A stretch of 64,000 bases of DNA from Halobaculum roseum (GCF_019880245.1 NZ_CP082287.1:1-64000); one strand, 5' to 3'. Positions 26,513 to 35,166 are shown, numbered from the stretch's first letter. Numbers and translations: made by a program. Notes: generated by a model from the sequence alone, not told the origin.

Positions 26513-27393
26513 CGTGGCGACAGGCAACTCGTGAGGAGATTTACGCCTACTACGCCGAGGAGTTTCCCCGCTATGTCGATGACCTGCCGGACTTCATCTC
26601 GGCGACGGGCCCGAAGCAGTACGCCGTCGCCTTCCGCGAGGCCCACCCGGTTCGCAAAGACGAAGTGCCGGACAAGGACTTCATCCGGCGGGATACGTGG
26701 CAAACGGATCCATCCGGAGATCGAACGACGGCGGAGTTCAGCAGCTTCGAGGACGTCGGTGAGTTCATTCGCCACCCCGCACGGAACGACCCGCTTGGCC
26801 GAAGCGAATTCGCACTCGCTGATCCAGAAGTCTTGGAGCAACCGGATCCACGCCCCGACGCCGTCTACTACGCACTCGATCACTGGGAGCGGCCGTGGGT
26901 CCTCCTCGTCGATATCGACGCCAAGGAGATCGCTCGAGAACGAGCCGCGGATGCCGTCTCGGACGACGTCGACGATCGAAATGACGAGGCGCTTCTTGAC
27001 GCCGCCGGCATCCTCGACGCCGAGCCAACCGGATATCCGTACGCCTTCGAGGACGTCGACCAAGCCATCGAGTACGGGTTCGAGGTGCGCGACATCTTCG
27101 AGGACGATTTCGGTGCCGAGGAGACGATGGTCGTGTACAGCGGGCAGGGCGTCCACTTCTACCTGCTGGATACCGACCCGGCTCACCGGTACGACGAGCA
27201 GAGTCGCGAGGTGTTGAACGACCTCCTCCTCGAGACGTACGACATCCCCATCGATCCGGTCGTGACGGCCGACCGCCGGCGTGTTGCTCGCCTCCCCTAC
27301 TCACTCCACGCCGACGTCTGCAGCATTGTCCAACCAATCGAAAGCCCGGCGTTCGACGTTCGGTCGGCGACGCCCGAGGTGATCGACGAATGA
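26509..27393 (+). CDS. Archaeo-eukaryotic (AEP) primase small-subunit-like protein
   Basis: A 294-residue primase of the PriS/AEP superfamily, which makes RNA or DNA primers. The three catalytic motifs are in order: LLVDIDAKE (the metal-binding Asp-x-Asp, about 136-143), YSGQGVHFYLLD (the sxH motif, about 209-219) and VVTADRRRVARLPYSLH (third acidic residue plus basic nucleotide-binding residues, about 250-266). The zinc knuckle of cellular PriS is absent. ATGA overlaps join it to the coupling ATPase before it and the PriL-like gene after it. It probably primes the complementary strand after transfer, an inference from its place in the operon. Confidence 0.88.
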   Translation: MTWRQATREEIYAYYAEEFPRYVDDLPDFISATGPKQYAVAFREAHPVRKDEVPDKDFIRRDTWQTDPSGDRTTAEFSSFEDVGEFIRHPARNDPLGRSEFALADPEVLEQPDPRPDAVYYALDHWERPWVLLVDIDAKEIARERAADAVSDDVDDRNDEALLDAAGILDAEPTGYPYAFEDVDQAIEYGFEVRDIFEDDFGAEETMVVYSGQGVHFYLLDTDPAHRYDEQSREVLNDLLLETYDIPIDPVVTADRRRVARLPYSLHADVCSIVQPIESPAFDVRSATPEVIDE

Positions 27394-28913
27394 GCTCCAG
27401 TACGCCCACCGACGACGAGGACACAGCGTATCGAGTTGCGGCACTCCCGCTGGAGTACGGCGAGACCCGAATCAATCAGCTGTTTACGCGTGGCTACAAC
27501 CGATACGTCGTCGACGGCGAGGACCAGCCCGAGGACCTCGTGAACGATCTCGAGCGGTTCGGCACGGCGGCGTTCAAAGAGCAGGTTCGTGCCGACGCCG
27601 CCGAGGAGCCGTTCGTCGACGAGCCGGGAACGCTCGCCGTGCTTGCAACGCTGAGTGCGATCTGTGTAAAGGAGCACCCGAAGTTCGAACACGCGTCGCC
27701 CCGGAACATCCAGGTGCTCTACGATATCCGGGAGCTGTACGTCAACAATCTCGCCTCACTCATCCGCGCCCACGGTGATGGATCGCTCCAGCAGGACATC
27801 GCCGACGTGCTGTACAGCAAGGAGCCCGGTGAGGATGGCCCACACCCTGGTCGAGTCTGTACGGGCATCACGGAGATGCCGGAGTTCGGGAATGGTCTCT
27901 TCCTCGAAATCCCGATGGCCGCAGCGTCACGCAAATGTCTCGTACGGGAGGACCAGGGGTCGACGGGGAGTGACGATGGCAGAGAGATACTGACGCGAGT
28001 GAAAGACAACAAGCTGTACGTCCCGGTCGGTGATTTCGACAGCAAGTATCGGGACTATGCTGAGCGGGCGTTCAAGAAGCTCCTGCGGGTGCAAGAAGAC
28101 GGGCTCTCCGACGACCAGCTGACGTGGCTGACGACGAACGAGTCCGCGATAACGGAGCGGATCGACCGCTTCCTCGAGACCGGCCATCACGAGCGCATCT
28201 GGCGGAACTGGGACCGTGGCGAACGGACGATCCGCGTCCTCCGACGGGCTCTGAGTGACGCGCCCGACGACGTTGCCCAAAAGGGTGAGTTCCACACGGC
28301 AAAAGAACTCTATCGAGCGGTTGCGGCGTACGACGCTGAAGATGACTGGGAATCCTCTGTAACGGACTGGATCTCGAGTCCGAGCAGTCTCGCGAAGACG
28401 CTGGCCGACCACGAGTCACACTCGGCCGTCACGATCGATCGCGACGGGCGCGTCAATACGTATCGAATCGGGCGAGCCGGAACCGGCGCCGAACAGATTG
28501 AGGTGCGAGAAATCGAGGATCTTTTCGAACTCCCCTGTATGGCGAATATGGAGGAACGGCTCCACGAGAAAAAGCCGGTGCGGAAGGATCTCTACAACTT
28601 TGCACGAATGGTGATGTGGCTCCCCCAGTACCAGGACAGTAGCCTCGACGAGATTGTCGCAGACCTCAAGGACGTCTTCTCGCGATGGCCGTGGTACGAC
28701 GAGCAGGAGACCGAATACCAGGTCCGCTACGAGTTCTCGAACACCATCGACGGCGACACGCCGTTGCCGATGAACTGCGATAACGACGATCTGCAGCGCT
28801 ACTGCATCGGCCAGGACCAGTGTCCCTACTCGATCTGGGGCAGCCTTCCGTTCCCGGATGAGATGTACGAGCAGGTGGACGAGGAATCAGCTGGGCCTAC
28901 TGAGCAATTCTAA
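27390..28913 (+). CDS. PriL-like primase-associated protein with four-cysteine C-terminal domain
   Basis: A 507-residue protein translationally coupled to the AEP primase. The C-terminal third follows the layout of the PriL iron-sulphur domain: LPCMANMEERL (Cys383), RKDLYNFARMVMWLPQ, DEIVADLKDVFSRWPWYD, TEYQVRYEFSN, then LPMNC (Cys463), RYC (Cys472) and DQC (Cys478) near the end. Four such cysteines would hold a 4Fe-4S cluster. The N-terminal 350 residues are not clearly homologous to cellular PriL. It is probably the regulatory subunit of an element-encoded primase. It is the last gene of the conjugation operon. Confidence 0.8.
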   Translation: MSSSTPTDDEDTAYRVAALPLEYGETRINQLFTRGYNRYVVDGEDQPEDLVNDLERFGTAAFKEQVRADAAEEPFVDEPGTLAVLATLSAICVKEHPKFEHASPRNIQVLYDIRELYVNNLASLIRAHGDGSLQQDIADVLYSKEPGEDGPHPGRVCTGITEMPEFGNGLFLEIPMAAASRKCLVREDQGSTGSDDGREILTRVKDNKLYVPVGDFDSKYRDYAERAFKKLLRVQEDGLSDDQLTWLTTNESAITERIDRFLETGHHERIWRNWDRGERTIRVLRRALSDAPDDVAQKGEFHTAKELYRAVAAYDAEDDWESSVTDWISSPSSLAKTLADHESHSAVTIDRDGRVNTYRIGRAGTGAEQIEVREIEDLFELPCMANMEERLHEKKPVRKDLYNFARMVMWLPQYQDSSLDEIVADLKDVFSRWPWYDEQETEYQVRYEFSNTIDGDTPLPMNCDNDDLQRYCIGQDQCPYSIWGSLPFPDEMYEQVDEESAGPTEQF

Positions 28914-29395
28914 GTAATAGACTTCCCTCAGATTTTTGAGAATTGTGTTGCAGACCGAAGCCAGTCCTTTCAGAATCCCCGTCGAGCAATATTCAGCGGC
29001 TAACACAACCAGATTCGAGTGAATCGGGGTGTTTCACGATTGGAAGTGTCGAGTCGGGGGGCCTCGGGAGACTCAGAACAGGTGAAGCGGCGGCCCGGTG
29101 AAATTTTGATACGCCCGGGATCACCATCATTACCCTCTCGTCGAGCAAATTTTGGGACTCCAGTATTAGTTCCGAACTCGTCGAGGTATTTTCTACGACT
29201 TCAAATCGGCCCGACGGGTTTCTTCTTCGATTAGAGCCCGTCATAGCGTCTTGCATATCGCGGTTTTCGTCCAAAGAAAGAGGCGATATGCAGTGTGCGA
29301 AGGCCGCCGGCTCTCTCAGGCCGAGGGGCCGTCACCCAGAGATTGGAATCTGGAACTTATCAGATGTAGCGCATAGGGTGAATGGATGCGTTTCG
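28914..29395. other. Intergenic region after the conjugation operon
   Basis: About 480 bp without a believable gene: short overlapping frames only, with composition lower in GC than the flanking genes. No terminator poly-T run stands out, although TTTTTGAG near 28933 could act as one. The DNA may be decayed. Confidence 0.4.
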
Positions 29396-29408
29396 ATGGT
29401 GTCTGTCG

Positions 29409-29445
29409 CCCCCACGAGGGGGTGGCGGGGCACATCATGTGCCCC
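29409..29445. promoter_or_regulatory. GC-rich double hairpin, leader motif copy A
   Basis: CCCCC (29409-29413) pairs with GGGGG (29418-29422), and GGGGCACAT (29427-29435) is a perfect inverted repeat of ATGTGCCCC (29437-29445). The first hairpin and its following GGCGGGG resemble elements at 54282-54306 and 62098-62120. It ends 10 bp before the start codon at 29456, so it would be in the transcript or promoter of that gene. Confidence 0.5.
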
Positions 29446-29455
29446 CGGATAGACG

Positions 29456-29896
29456 ATGGCTTCGGAACGACGCAGCGAGACACGATCAGCGCATCAAGCG
29501 GCAAGTACCCCGGACGGCCAGGCGCCGTGGGCAGACCTCCAGGTGGTGGTCCCGACCGAGCGAGATCACACGTCGGTCGTTGCCCTCGTGGAGTGTGCTC
29601 TCGTCGAACTCACGCACGAGGCCGTGGGCGCCGTCTTCGTCTCCCGGCAGGTTGGGCGGTCGACGCGGACGCAGTACGTCGCCGCCGACGACGTCGGCGA
29701 GCAGTTCCAGAAGCGGCACTTCGACGACCGGCTGGGCTGGCACGAGACCACCGTCCCTCGACGAATCGTTCGCGACGAGCTCATCGCCCAACTCACACGG
29801 TCGCCCTCGGCGACGGCGGAACGGCCAGGTGAGGGAGCAGCCAGCAAGCCAGATACCTTCACCGTGAAGCCAGTTCGAGAGCTCCGAACACCGTAG
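29456..29896 (+). CDS. Hypothetical plasmid protein
   Basis: A 146-residue soluble protein I do not recognise. After a low-complexity N-terminus, the region ADLQVVVPTERDHTSVVALVECALVELTHEA and the following DRLGWHETTVPRRIVRDELIAQL look like an alpha/beta fold. Coding bias (G/C at third positions) supports a real gene. A double hairpin (29409-29445) precedes it and a 42-bp inverted repeat (29906-29947) follows within 10 bp of the stop, both members of repeat families on this element. Confidence 0.7.
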   Translation: MASERRSETRSAHQAASTPDGQAPWADLQVVVPTERDHTSVVALVECALVELTHEAVGAVFVSRQVGRSTRTQYVAADDVGEQFQKRHFDDRLGWHETTVPRRIVRDELIAQLTRSPSATAERPGEGAASKPDTFTVKPVRELRTP

Positions 29897-29905
29897 CGGC
29901 AAGAG

Positions 29906-29947
29906 TTAACCAACACTTCGAATCGATATCGACACTGTGTTGGTTAA
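29906..29947. repeat. 42-bp inverted repeat element, copy 2
   Basis: TTAACCAACAC (29906-29916) and GTGTTGGTTAA (29937-29947) are a perfect inverted repeat; one more base pair extends it outward on each side (29905-29948). The outer distance of the shared arms is 42 bp, as in the copies at 14802 and 53927. It starts 10 bp after the stop codon of the preceding gene; the next gene begins at 30075. Confidence 0.8.
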
Positions 29948-30074
29948 CGATGGGGCCGGAGCCACACCCTCGCCCCCGCCCTCCGCCCTGATCCTCGAGT
30001 GAAGACCTGACGACCAGTCGGTCCAAACGGTCGTGTGACGGGTTTTATCGGGCCACTGTTCGTCGAGAGCGAGT

Positions 30075-30620
30075 ATGGTCGTCGTCGAGGAGGTCACCAA
30101 ACTGAGCGCGCGCCGCACTCAAACCTCGTCTGAGGCGTTTCCGGACGATGCGCTGGCGTCGATTCGGGCGGCCGTCGAAGCCGTCCCAGCAAGCGTCTTC
30201 GAGGGCTCGACGAAGCACACGGAGGTCGGGGCGTTCGATGCCGCAATCGCTGATGGGCTCTCGCAGTACGAGTACGAAGGGGACGCCGCCGGCGGCTACA
30301 ACCCGAACTGTAAGCTCTGGTCGCATCAGGGGTTTAACTACAGCGTCGACCTCTACGACGCCGACGTCCGCATCGCCATCGAGGTCGAGAAGAGCGAGCG
30401 GAAGAACGTCAGCGACGACCTCCTCAAGTTCCAGAAGGGATACCGCACCCAGAAGGGCGGCCGGCCGAAGATCGAGTTCGGCTGTCTGGTGGTGCCGGTG
30501 AACTATCTCGGCCGGCATAACCTCTACCAGCACAGCCTGACCAAACTCGATTTCATGAAGGGCGTCCTGTTCATCGACGACGTCGCCGTCATCGGCTATC
30601 GCGACCCCCGACCGGACTGA
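30075..30620 (+). CDS. Restriction-endonuclease-like protein, BamHI/BglII style
   Basis: A 181-residue protein. The segment NYSVDLYDADVRIAIEVEKSERKNVSDDLLKFQKG reads as a PD-(D/E)XK nuclease core, with an Asp in the second strand and Glu-Val-Glu in the third. Glu-x-Glu in place of Glu-x-Lys is known from BamHI. The following helix (Asp-Asp-Leu-Leu-Lys-Phe-Gln-Lys) fits the family. It may be an orphan type II restriction enzyme or a nuclease of the mobile element; no methyltransferase is nearby. An AT-rich TTTTATC about 30 bp before the ATG is a plausible TATA box. Confidence 0.72.
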   Translation: MVVVEEVTKLSARRTQTSSEAFPDDALASIRAAVEAVPASVFEGSTKHTEVGAFDAAIADGLSQYEYEGDAAGGYNPNCKLWSHQGFNYSVDLYDADVRIAIEVEKSERKNVSDDLLKFQKGYRTQKGGRPKIEFGCLVVPVNYLGRHNLYQHSLTKLDFMKGVLFIDDVAVIGYRDPRPD

Positions 30621-30693
30621 CGCTGTTCCTCCTGACTGTTTGTCGGCGCCGGGAGGCGTGCAGCGCGCGACAGCGTGCGCGGCGTGACTCACT

Positions 30694-30984
30694 ATGCCTG
30701 GTCCCGATCCTCACGACGACACGAGTCGCGACTACGAACGGTTCGAGAAAGCACAGCTCGCTCAGGACCGCGACGCCGCCGGCATCGACACGGCGGACGT
30801 CGACGACGCAACGGCCGAGAACTTGGTCAACGAGCTCATCGACGCGGACGTCGTCACTCCGGTTCCCGCGGACCACGTTCTGGTTCACGAGCCGAGCGGC
30901 ACCACGTTCGACTCGACGACACAGTTGGCCGCCTTCCACCGTGGTTGGGCGGCCGGCCGCGACGCCGACGCGGAGGACGAGTGA
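30694..30984 (+). CDS. Small acidic hypothetical protein
   Basis: A 96-residue, very acidic protein. It has a helical region (SRDYERFEKAQLAQDRDAAGIDTADVDDATAENLVNELIDADV) and then VTPVPADHVLVHEPSGTTFDSTTQLAAFHRGWAAGRDA, which resembles a short domain seen in plasmid-borne haloarchaeal orphans. No enzyme motif is visible. Its stop overlaps the next start (TGATG), so the two are co-translated. Confidence 0.72.
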   Translation: MPGPDPHDDTSRDYERFEKAQLAQDRDAAGIDTADVDDATAENLVNELIDADVVTPVPADHVLVHEPSGTTFDSTTQLAAFHRGWAAGRDADAEDE

Positions 30985-31310
30985 TGCAGCAGACCCTCGT
31001 CGGCTGTGCGTTCTGCGACGCCCCACCCGGCACCGAGACTGGTGAGGCCCACACCTGGGGACAGGACGAGCGGGTCACCCACCCGATCTGCGTCGACTGC
31101 GCGATTCAGACGGAGCCGGATCCCGACGAGCGCGATCACGTCGCCTGTGACGGCTGTGGCCTGGTCGTCGACACGCTTGCGGCGCTCACCCGGTTCTGGG
31201 TCGAGCTCGGGCACCTCGAAGGCCCGTTGCAGCTGTGCGCCCGCTGTAGTCCGGGCGGGCTCGCGACGTACTGGACGCGCGACCTCGAGGAACATATGGT
31301 TGAGCAGTAG
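30984..31310 (+). CDS. Zinc-finger hypothetical protein
   Basis: A 108-residue protein with four cysteine pairs: CAFC (8-11), CVDC, CDGC and CARC. The layout suggests two treble-clef or ribbon zinc sites, as in small nucleic-acid-binding or adaptor proteins. ATG 30984 overlaps the upstream stop by one base. There is no membrane segment. No precise function can be assigned. Confidence 0.75.
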   Translation: MQQTLVGCAFCDAPPGTETGEAHTWGQDERVTHPICVDCAIQTEPDPDERDHVACDGCGLVVDTLAALTRFWVELGHLEGPLQLCARCSPGGLATYWTRDLEEHMVEQ

Positions 31311-31394
31311 TTGGCTTCTCACCCGATAGCCCCGCGCACCATCACGTTGAAATACGCCGATACACCTAATACACTCACCGACAAAGAAATACAT

Positions 31395-31760
31395 ATGCCC
31401 ATCGACATCGAGACCTTCGAAGCCTCCCCCGAGGACCACCTCCAGCGCTCCGGGGAGACGAACGCGGACCGCGTGATGCGCTTCCTCGCTGCGCACCCTG
31501 ACCAGGCGTTCACGCAGAGCGAGATTCGCGACGCAACTGACGTCAAAGCAGGGAGCATCAGTGTCGTCCTCTCCCGCCTCGAAGACCGAGGGCTCGTCCG
31601 GCACAAGGGCAATTACTGGGCGCTCGGTGAGGTCGATGATGTCGCCGCGTACGCCAGCATGCTCGAGAGTACGCGAGCGGCCAACGACCGTTTCGGTGAA
31701 GAGGACATAGACGAATGGTTGGAGCACGCTGTCGACGACGAGGACGAGGCGACTGAATGA
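31395..31760 (+). CDS. Winged-HTH antitoxin-like regulator (MarR-type fold)
   Basis: A 121-residue protein. ATG 31395 is chosen; the upstream in-frame part is non-coding and contains the promoter. Residues about 25-75 form a winged helix (RVMRFLAAHPDQAFTQSEIRDATDVKAGSISVVLSRLEDRGLVRHKGNYWAL). The acidic C-terminal tail resembles a toxin-binding segment. Its stop overlaps the start of a PemK/MazF-like toxin by 4 bp, so it is likely the antitoxin and autorepressor of the pair. A winged helix is an unusual antitoxin fold for MazF. Confidence 0.8.
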   Translation: MPIDIETFEASPEDHLQRSGETNADRVMRFLAAHPDQAFTQSEIRDATDVKAGSISVVLSRLEDRGLVRHKGNYWALGEVDDVAAYASMLESTRAANDRFGEEDIDEWLEHAVDDEDEATE

Positions 31761-32098
31761 GCTATCAGCGTGGGGATGTCGTCTGGGGACCTGACCCGTT
31801 CAAGTCGGGAGAGAACCCTCGTCCGTGGCTGATTCTCAACAACGACACGCATCCATTCGGTGAAGAGGAGTATATGACGGTCACACTAACGACGACACCC
31901 CACGACGAGGGGATTCCCCTCGACGACACCGACTGGGTCGAGGGCGGGATGCCTCGGCAGAGTTACGCCTCGCCGTGGGCCGTCGCGTCGCCGAAGCACG
32001 CCGCGATTGTTCGACGCCAGGGCCGCCTCGAGGAGTCGTTCGTCCTGACCGTCGTCGACGCACTCGAAGCGTATCTCGAATCACCGACCGAGGACTGA
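31757..32098 (+). CDS. PemK/MazF-type endoribonuclease toxin
   Basis: A 113-residue protein of the MazF/PemK family, which cleaves mRNA. The N-terminus YQRGDVVWGPDPFKSGENPRPWLILNN has the expected small-barrel pattern (RGDVVW and the R-P-W-L-I-L-N strand), and SPKHAAIVRRQGRLEESFVLTVVDAL matches the family's C-terminal half. It follows an HTH antitoxin gene with an ATGA overlap. The pair would stabilise the element by post-segregational killing. Confidence 0.85.
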   Translation: MSYQRGDVVWGPDPFKSGENPRPWLILNNDTHPFGEEEYMTVTLTTTPHDEGIPLDDTDWVEGGMPRQSYASPWAVASPKHAAIVRRQGRLEESFVLTVVDALEAYLESPTED

Positions 32099-32112
32099 CC
32101 GATCACACGACC

Positions 32113-32418
32113 GTGTACGACGTTCAAGAACGAACTGGCAATCCCGCGCATCCATCTGTCGACAGGGTTTGTGAGCGGCTGCTCGACCGTGCGGCTACTC
32201 CGCGAACGGATCACCCGGATGCACATCTCGATGAAACGATGGCCACGGTTGTCGATCGATACGGGGACGCAGTCGTCCAGGCGGTCATCCGTCGAATCCT
32301 CGTCGACGGCGTCCCGTTTCGGACGGCCGCTGCAGATCACGATGTGGCGGCACTGGATGGTGTTCGGATCGGAACTGTCGCAACGCAGGTTCTCCGTGAA
32401 CTGAACACGGACCCGTAG
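32113..32418 (+). CDS. Small hypothetical protein after the toxin gene
   Basis: A 101-residue protein if GTG 32113 is the start, 14 bp after the toxin stop and in the same direction. It is helical: HPSVDRVCERLLDRAATPRTDHPDAHLDETMATVVDRYGDAVVQAVIRRILVDGVPF. Codon bias is consistent with a gene. It could be a third component of the toxin-antitoxin locus; this is inferred from position only. Confidence 0.6.
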   Translation: MYDVQERTGNPAHPSVDRVCERLLDRAATPRTDHPDAHLDETMATVVDRYGDAVVQAVIRRILVDGVPFRTAAADHDVAALDGVRIGTVATQVLRELNTDP

Positions 32419-32423
32419 GCGTC

Positions 32424-32645
32424 TTTGAAAGCCCTCGGCCGCTCGACGTCCCGCGACCGCCGCTGCGCGCCTCGTCCCTGCGGTGCTTGCGGGGTCGGGG
32501 GACGGCCGAGGCGCCCTCGCCCTTTCTGAGTCCGCCAGGACGGTAGATGGCTCACCGAGCGACGTCGCCGGCTGGACAGGTGTGTACGTAGCGGCGCGCC
32601 CCGCTCGCCGCTGCCGCCCTCCGCGTCGCTCGCGACCGACCATTC
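32424..32645. repeat. GC-rich dispersed repeat, copy 1
   Basis: A non-coding GC-rich stretch with a second, diverged copy at 39385-39601 in the same orientation. Matching blocks run in the same order, starting with GAAAGCCC, then CGCTCG, TGCGCGCCTCGT or its close variant, GTGCTTGCG, and ending in a 32-bp exact match at 32614-32645. Inner spacers differ in sequence. No protein is conserved between the copies, so the element is probably a non-coding repeat or structured RNA. Confidence 0.65.
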
Positions 32646-32770
32646 GTGGAGGGTTCGATGTAATCGCCAAGTTGGCGACAGCTTTTGACAGCCGTGCTGA
32701 ATACAGAGCACGTCTCTCGCACGGTGGTTACTGCCGACGACGCAATCAAGAGATTCGATCTCTTCAACTC

Positions 32771-33052
32771 TCAAAAATCATCGTCCGGGCCGTCAAGACC
32801 AGTAATCGTATTGTCAGTCGAGTGCTCACTCCAATCGATGTCCGCGAGGTAGTTCGCCCACAAAAAGTACCCACCGATAGCTGTGAATGGAATACCGATT
32901 GCTGAGACGACGAGGCCCACCATACGACCGCTTGCGGCCGAGTAGATTCCAAAGCCGATGATGGCGAGTCCCAGACAAAACAGCCCAACCAGCGCAATAC
33001 GTGCGAATATACTGATGATTCGAACGTACAGTGACTGAGAACCCTGCGGCAT
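32771..33052 (-). CDS. Two-helix membrane protein
   Basis: A 93-residue protein with two membrane helices (about 10-36, RIISIFARIALVGLFCLGLAIIG and beyond, and 44-66, MVGLVVSAIGIPFTAIGGYF) and an acidic cytoplasmic tail. No motif identifies it. It is isolated between a GC-rich repeat and a non-coding stretch. Confidence 0.62.
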   Translation of the reverse strand: MPQGSQSLYVRIISIFARIALVGLFCLGLAIIGFGIYSAASGRMVGLVVSAIGIPFTAIGGYFLWANYLADIDWSEHSTDNTITGLDGPDDDF

Positions 33053-33474
33053 GTGTAGCAGCGTTGAATGATTGGAATTTCAATTTTTCGGTGCAGAGAC
33101 GTGACACGTCCCACCACTAAGCTACCCCCGTCCGACTGCTGGCTGTCGTGTCGAGTCAGAGAGCGAAACGCGGGCTGAATCGACCGTCTTCTGTCAACTT
33201 CGTCGCCTCTCAACGGCGATACAGGCACACTTGCTGGTTGGTTCCGCTATAATCGAGTGAGCAGACTTCCTTAGGTACTACACTCAGCCTCTATATTCAG
33301 CACGAGGTTCGTGTCATAATTTGAGGATAACCTACAGAACCACTTACTCCAATCTCGCCGATAGAGAGTTGCTTTTCGCCAGTCAGGGGTGCAGGTGTCT
33401 CAACAGGCCTGTGACGCAACTTCAGTGACGCAAAATGAACCAGCGTATCCAACGACGTGAGGTGAACCGGATCA
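33053..33474. other. Intergenic region before the first TnpB locus
   Basis: About 420 bp with no believable gene and mixed composition. GTGACGCAA occurs twice within 25 bp (near 33410 and 33425). This may include the left end of the TnpB-encoding element, but I cannot place an end. Confidence 0.4.
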
Positions 33475-33651
33475 ATGTCGGTTGACCTCAACGAGATCGA
33501 GCAAGCAGAGGTCGACCTCGAAGAGTGGTTAGTCGAACAGTCAGAGGCCGGTGTTCCCGAACTCGTCCTCGTCGGTCTCCTCCGTGACTACGCGGACGAC
33601 GTCGAGGACCTTGGCTACGTCCCACGGATGTGGGGCAACAGCAAGCGGTGA
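33475..33651 (+). CDS. Small acidic protein upstream of tnpB
   Basis: A 58-residue acidic, helical protein (MSVDLNEIEQAEVDLEEWLVE to PRMWGNSKR). Position and codon bias support it: it ends 90 bp before tnpB on the same strand. No motif is recognised. It could be an accessory factor of the element or an unrelated orphan. Confidence 0.6.
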   Translation: MSVDLNEIEQAEVDLEEWLVEQSEAGVPELVLVGLLRDYADDVEDLGYVPRMWGNSKR

Positions 33652-33741
33652 TGTGAGTCCCGTTCGACTCGCCGTTGTTTTTTCGCGCCCGCGATGGGCG
33701 GAGGCGCGACGTGATCGGGCCTCCACCAGAGAGGATTACAC

Positions 33742-34983
33742 ATGAGACGAACGAATACCTTCGATGTCGTCCCGCACTCCGAGACGGCAGAAGAGATCCT
33801 CGTACGGGTGCTAGACGCCTCGGCAAGCCTCTGGAACACACTCACCTACGACCGCCGACAGCAGTTCTTCGAAGGAGAGAGTGTCTGGGAATGCGATGGC
33901 TACTACGACGAGTATGTCGACGTGCTCGGCGGTGCGACGACCCAACAGATTGCTCGCGTGAACGATACCGCGTGGCGCTCCTTCTTCGAGCTTCTCGACG
34001 AGCCAGAATACGACCCGAGTCCACCCGGCTACTGGGGAAATCGTGACGACGGTCGAGAACTCCGGACCTACATTCGAAACGACGCATACACGCTCCAGTG
34101 GAACGAGCGCTCACGACTGGAGATACCCATCGGAATGGACCTCAAAGACGAGTACGGGTTCGGGATGTATGACCGACTTCGGTTACCAGTTCGCGGGAAG
34201 CCGAAATGGCGAGGAGATAGTGGTCGGCTCGAAATCTCGTACGATTCAGTCGAAGAGACGTATCGTGTCCACCAGTCCGTAACCGTCGACGACGTCGAAA
34301 GAAGTGACTCAGATGACTCTGAGGTAGCCGCGCTCGATCTCGGTGCAAACGTACTCGTGGCCTGTACGACGACAACCGGGGAGCAGTATCTCTACAGTGG
34401 ACAAACCCCGTTCGATCGGTTCCGAGAGACGACTAACGCTATCGCCAACGCCCAAGCGAAACTCCCCGACGGACAACACTCCAGTCAGCGAATCAAGCGT
34501 CTCTATCGCAAGCGCTCTCGACGGCGCGATCATGCGGTGAACGCGCTCCTCCGTGACGTAGTTGAACGGTTAGACGAAGCTGGTGTTACAACGCTCTACC
34601 ACGGCGATCTCACCGGAGTGCTCGGTGAGTACTGGTCGGTGGAGGCGAATCTCAAAGCACGGACCTTCTGGGCGCATCGGCAGTGTATTGATAGACTCGG
34701 ATCAGTCTGTGAAGAGTATGGAATCGACGTAGAAGCAATCTCGGAGGCGTGGACGTCCCAGACCTGTCCAGAATGTGGCGAACGGGACCGAACACGCCGG
34801 CATCGAGAGACGCTCACCTGTCCGTGTGGTTTCGACGGCCACGCCGACCTCGTTGCTTCGAGAACATTACTCGAACGAGCAACGAACACAACAGTCAGGC
34901 CGACGGCACGGCCCGTGCGGTTCCAGTGGGACGATCACCAGTGGTTTCCCGTTGAGGGTGCCGCAGTGTCGCCCAACGAATAG
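33742..34983 (+). CDS. tnpB: TnpB-family RNA-guided nuclease (IS200/IS605 type), copy 1
   Basis: A 413-residue TnpB. The first RuvC aspartate is Asp199 (AALDLGANV). The zinc ribbon is Cys342-Cys345 and Cys360-Cys362. The last RuvC aspartate is Asp369 in HADLVASRTLL. The middle RuvC position, normally Glu followed by Asp/Asn-Leu, reads YHGDL, with Gly288-Asp289. No TnpA transposase gene accompanies it, so it is a stand-alone (IS1341-like) element or a domesticated copy. A perfect hairpin at 35009-35025 follows the stop and could belong to the right end or the guide RNA. Confidence 0.85.
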   Translation: MRRTNTFDVVPHSETAEEILVRVLDASASLWNTLTYDRRQQFFEGESVWECDGYYDEYVDVLGGATTQQIARVNDTAWRSFFELLDEPEYDPSPPGYWGNRDDGRELRTYIRNDAYTLQWNERSRLEIPIGMDLKDEYGFGMYDRLRLPVRGKPKWRGDSGRLEISYDSVEETYRVHQSVTVDDVERSDSDDSEVAALDLGANVLVACTTTTGEQYLYSGQTPFDRFRETTNAIANAQAKLPDGQHSSQRIKRLYRKRSRRRDHAVNALLRDVVERLDEAGVTTLYHGDLTGVLGEYWSVEANLKARTFWAHRQCIDRLGSVCEEYGIDVEAISEAWTSQTCPECGERDRTRRHRETLTCPCGFDGHADLVASRTLLERATNTTVRPTARPVRFQWDDHQWFPVEGAAVSPNE

Positions 34984-35008
34984 CGCACAGACCCGCGAGG
35001 TGCCGCCG

Positions 35009-35025
35009 TAGCGTCCTTGACGCTA
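35009..35025 (+). other. Perfect hairpin after tnpB copy 1
   Basis: TAGCGTC (35009-35015), loop CTT, GACGCTA (35019-35025). It lies 26 bp after the tnpB stop. In IS200/IS605 elements a subterminal hairpin marks the right end, and the guide RNA overlaps this region. It could equally be a terminator, though no T-run follows. Confidence 0.5.
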
Positions 35026-35166
35026 GCGAGCGGACGCTTCCATTGTGTGGAGTGGATGTCGACCCGCTGGACGCTTGCATTACTCGGACGTACTCCAAGT
35101 ACAGCTCTATCTCCAGAATAAGGCTACTGACTAGAGAAGGCTGTATCACGCGGACACAATGGACTT

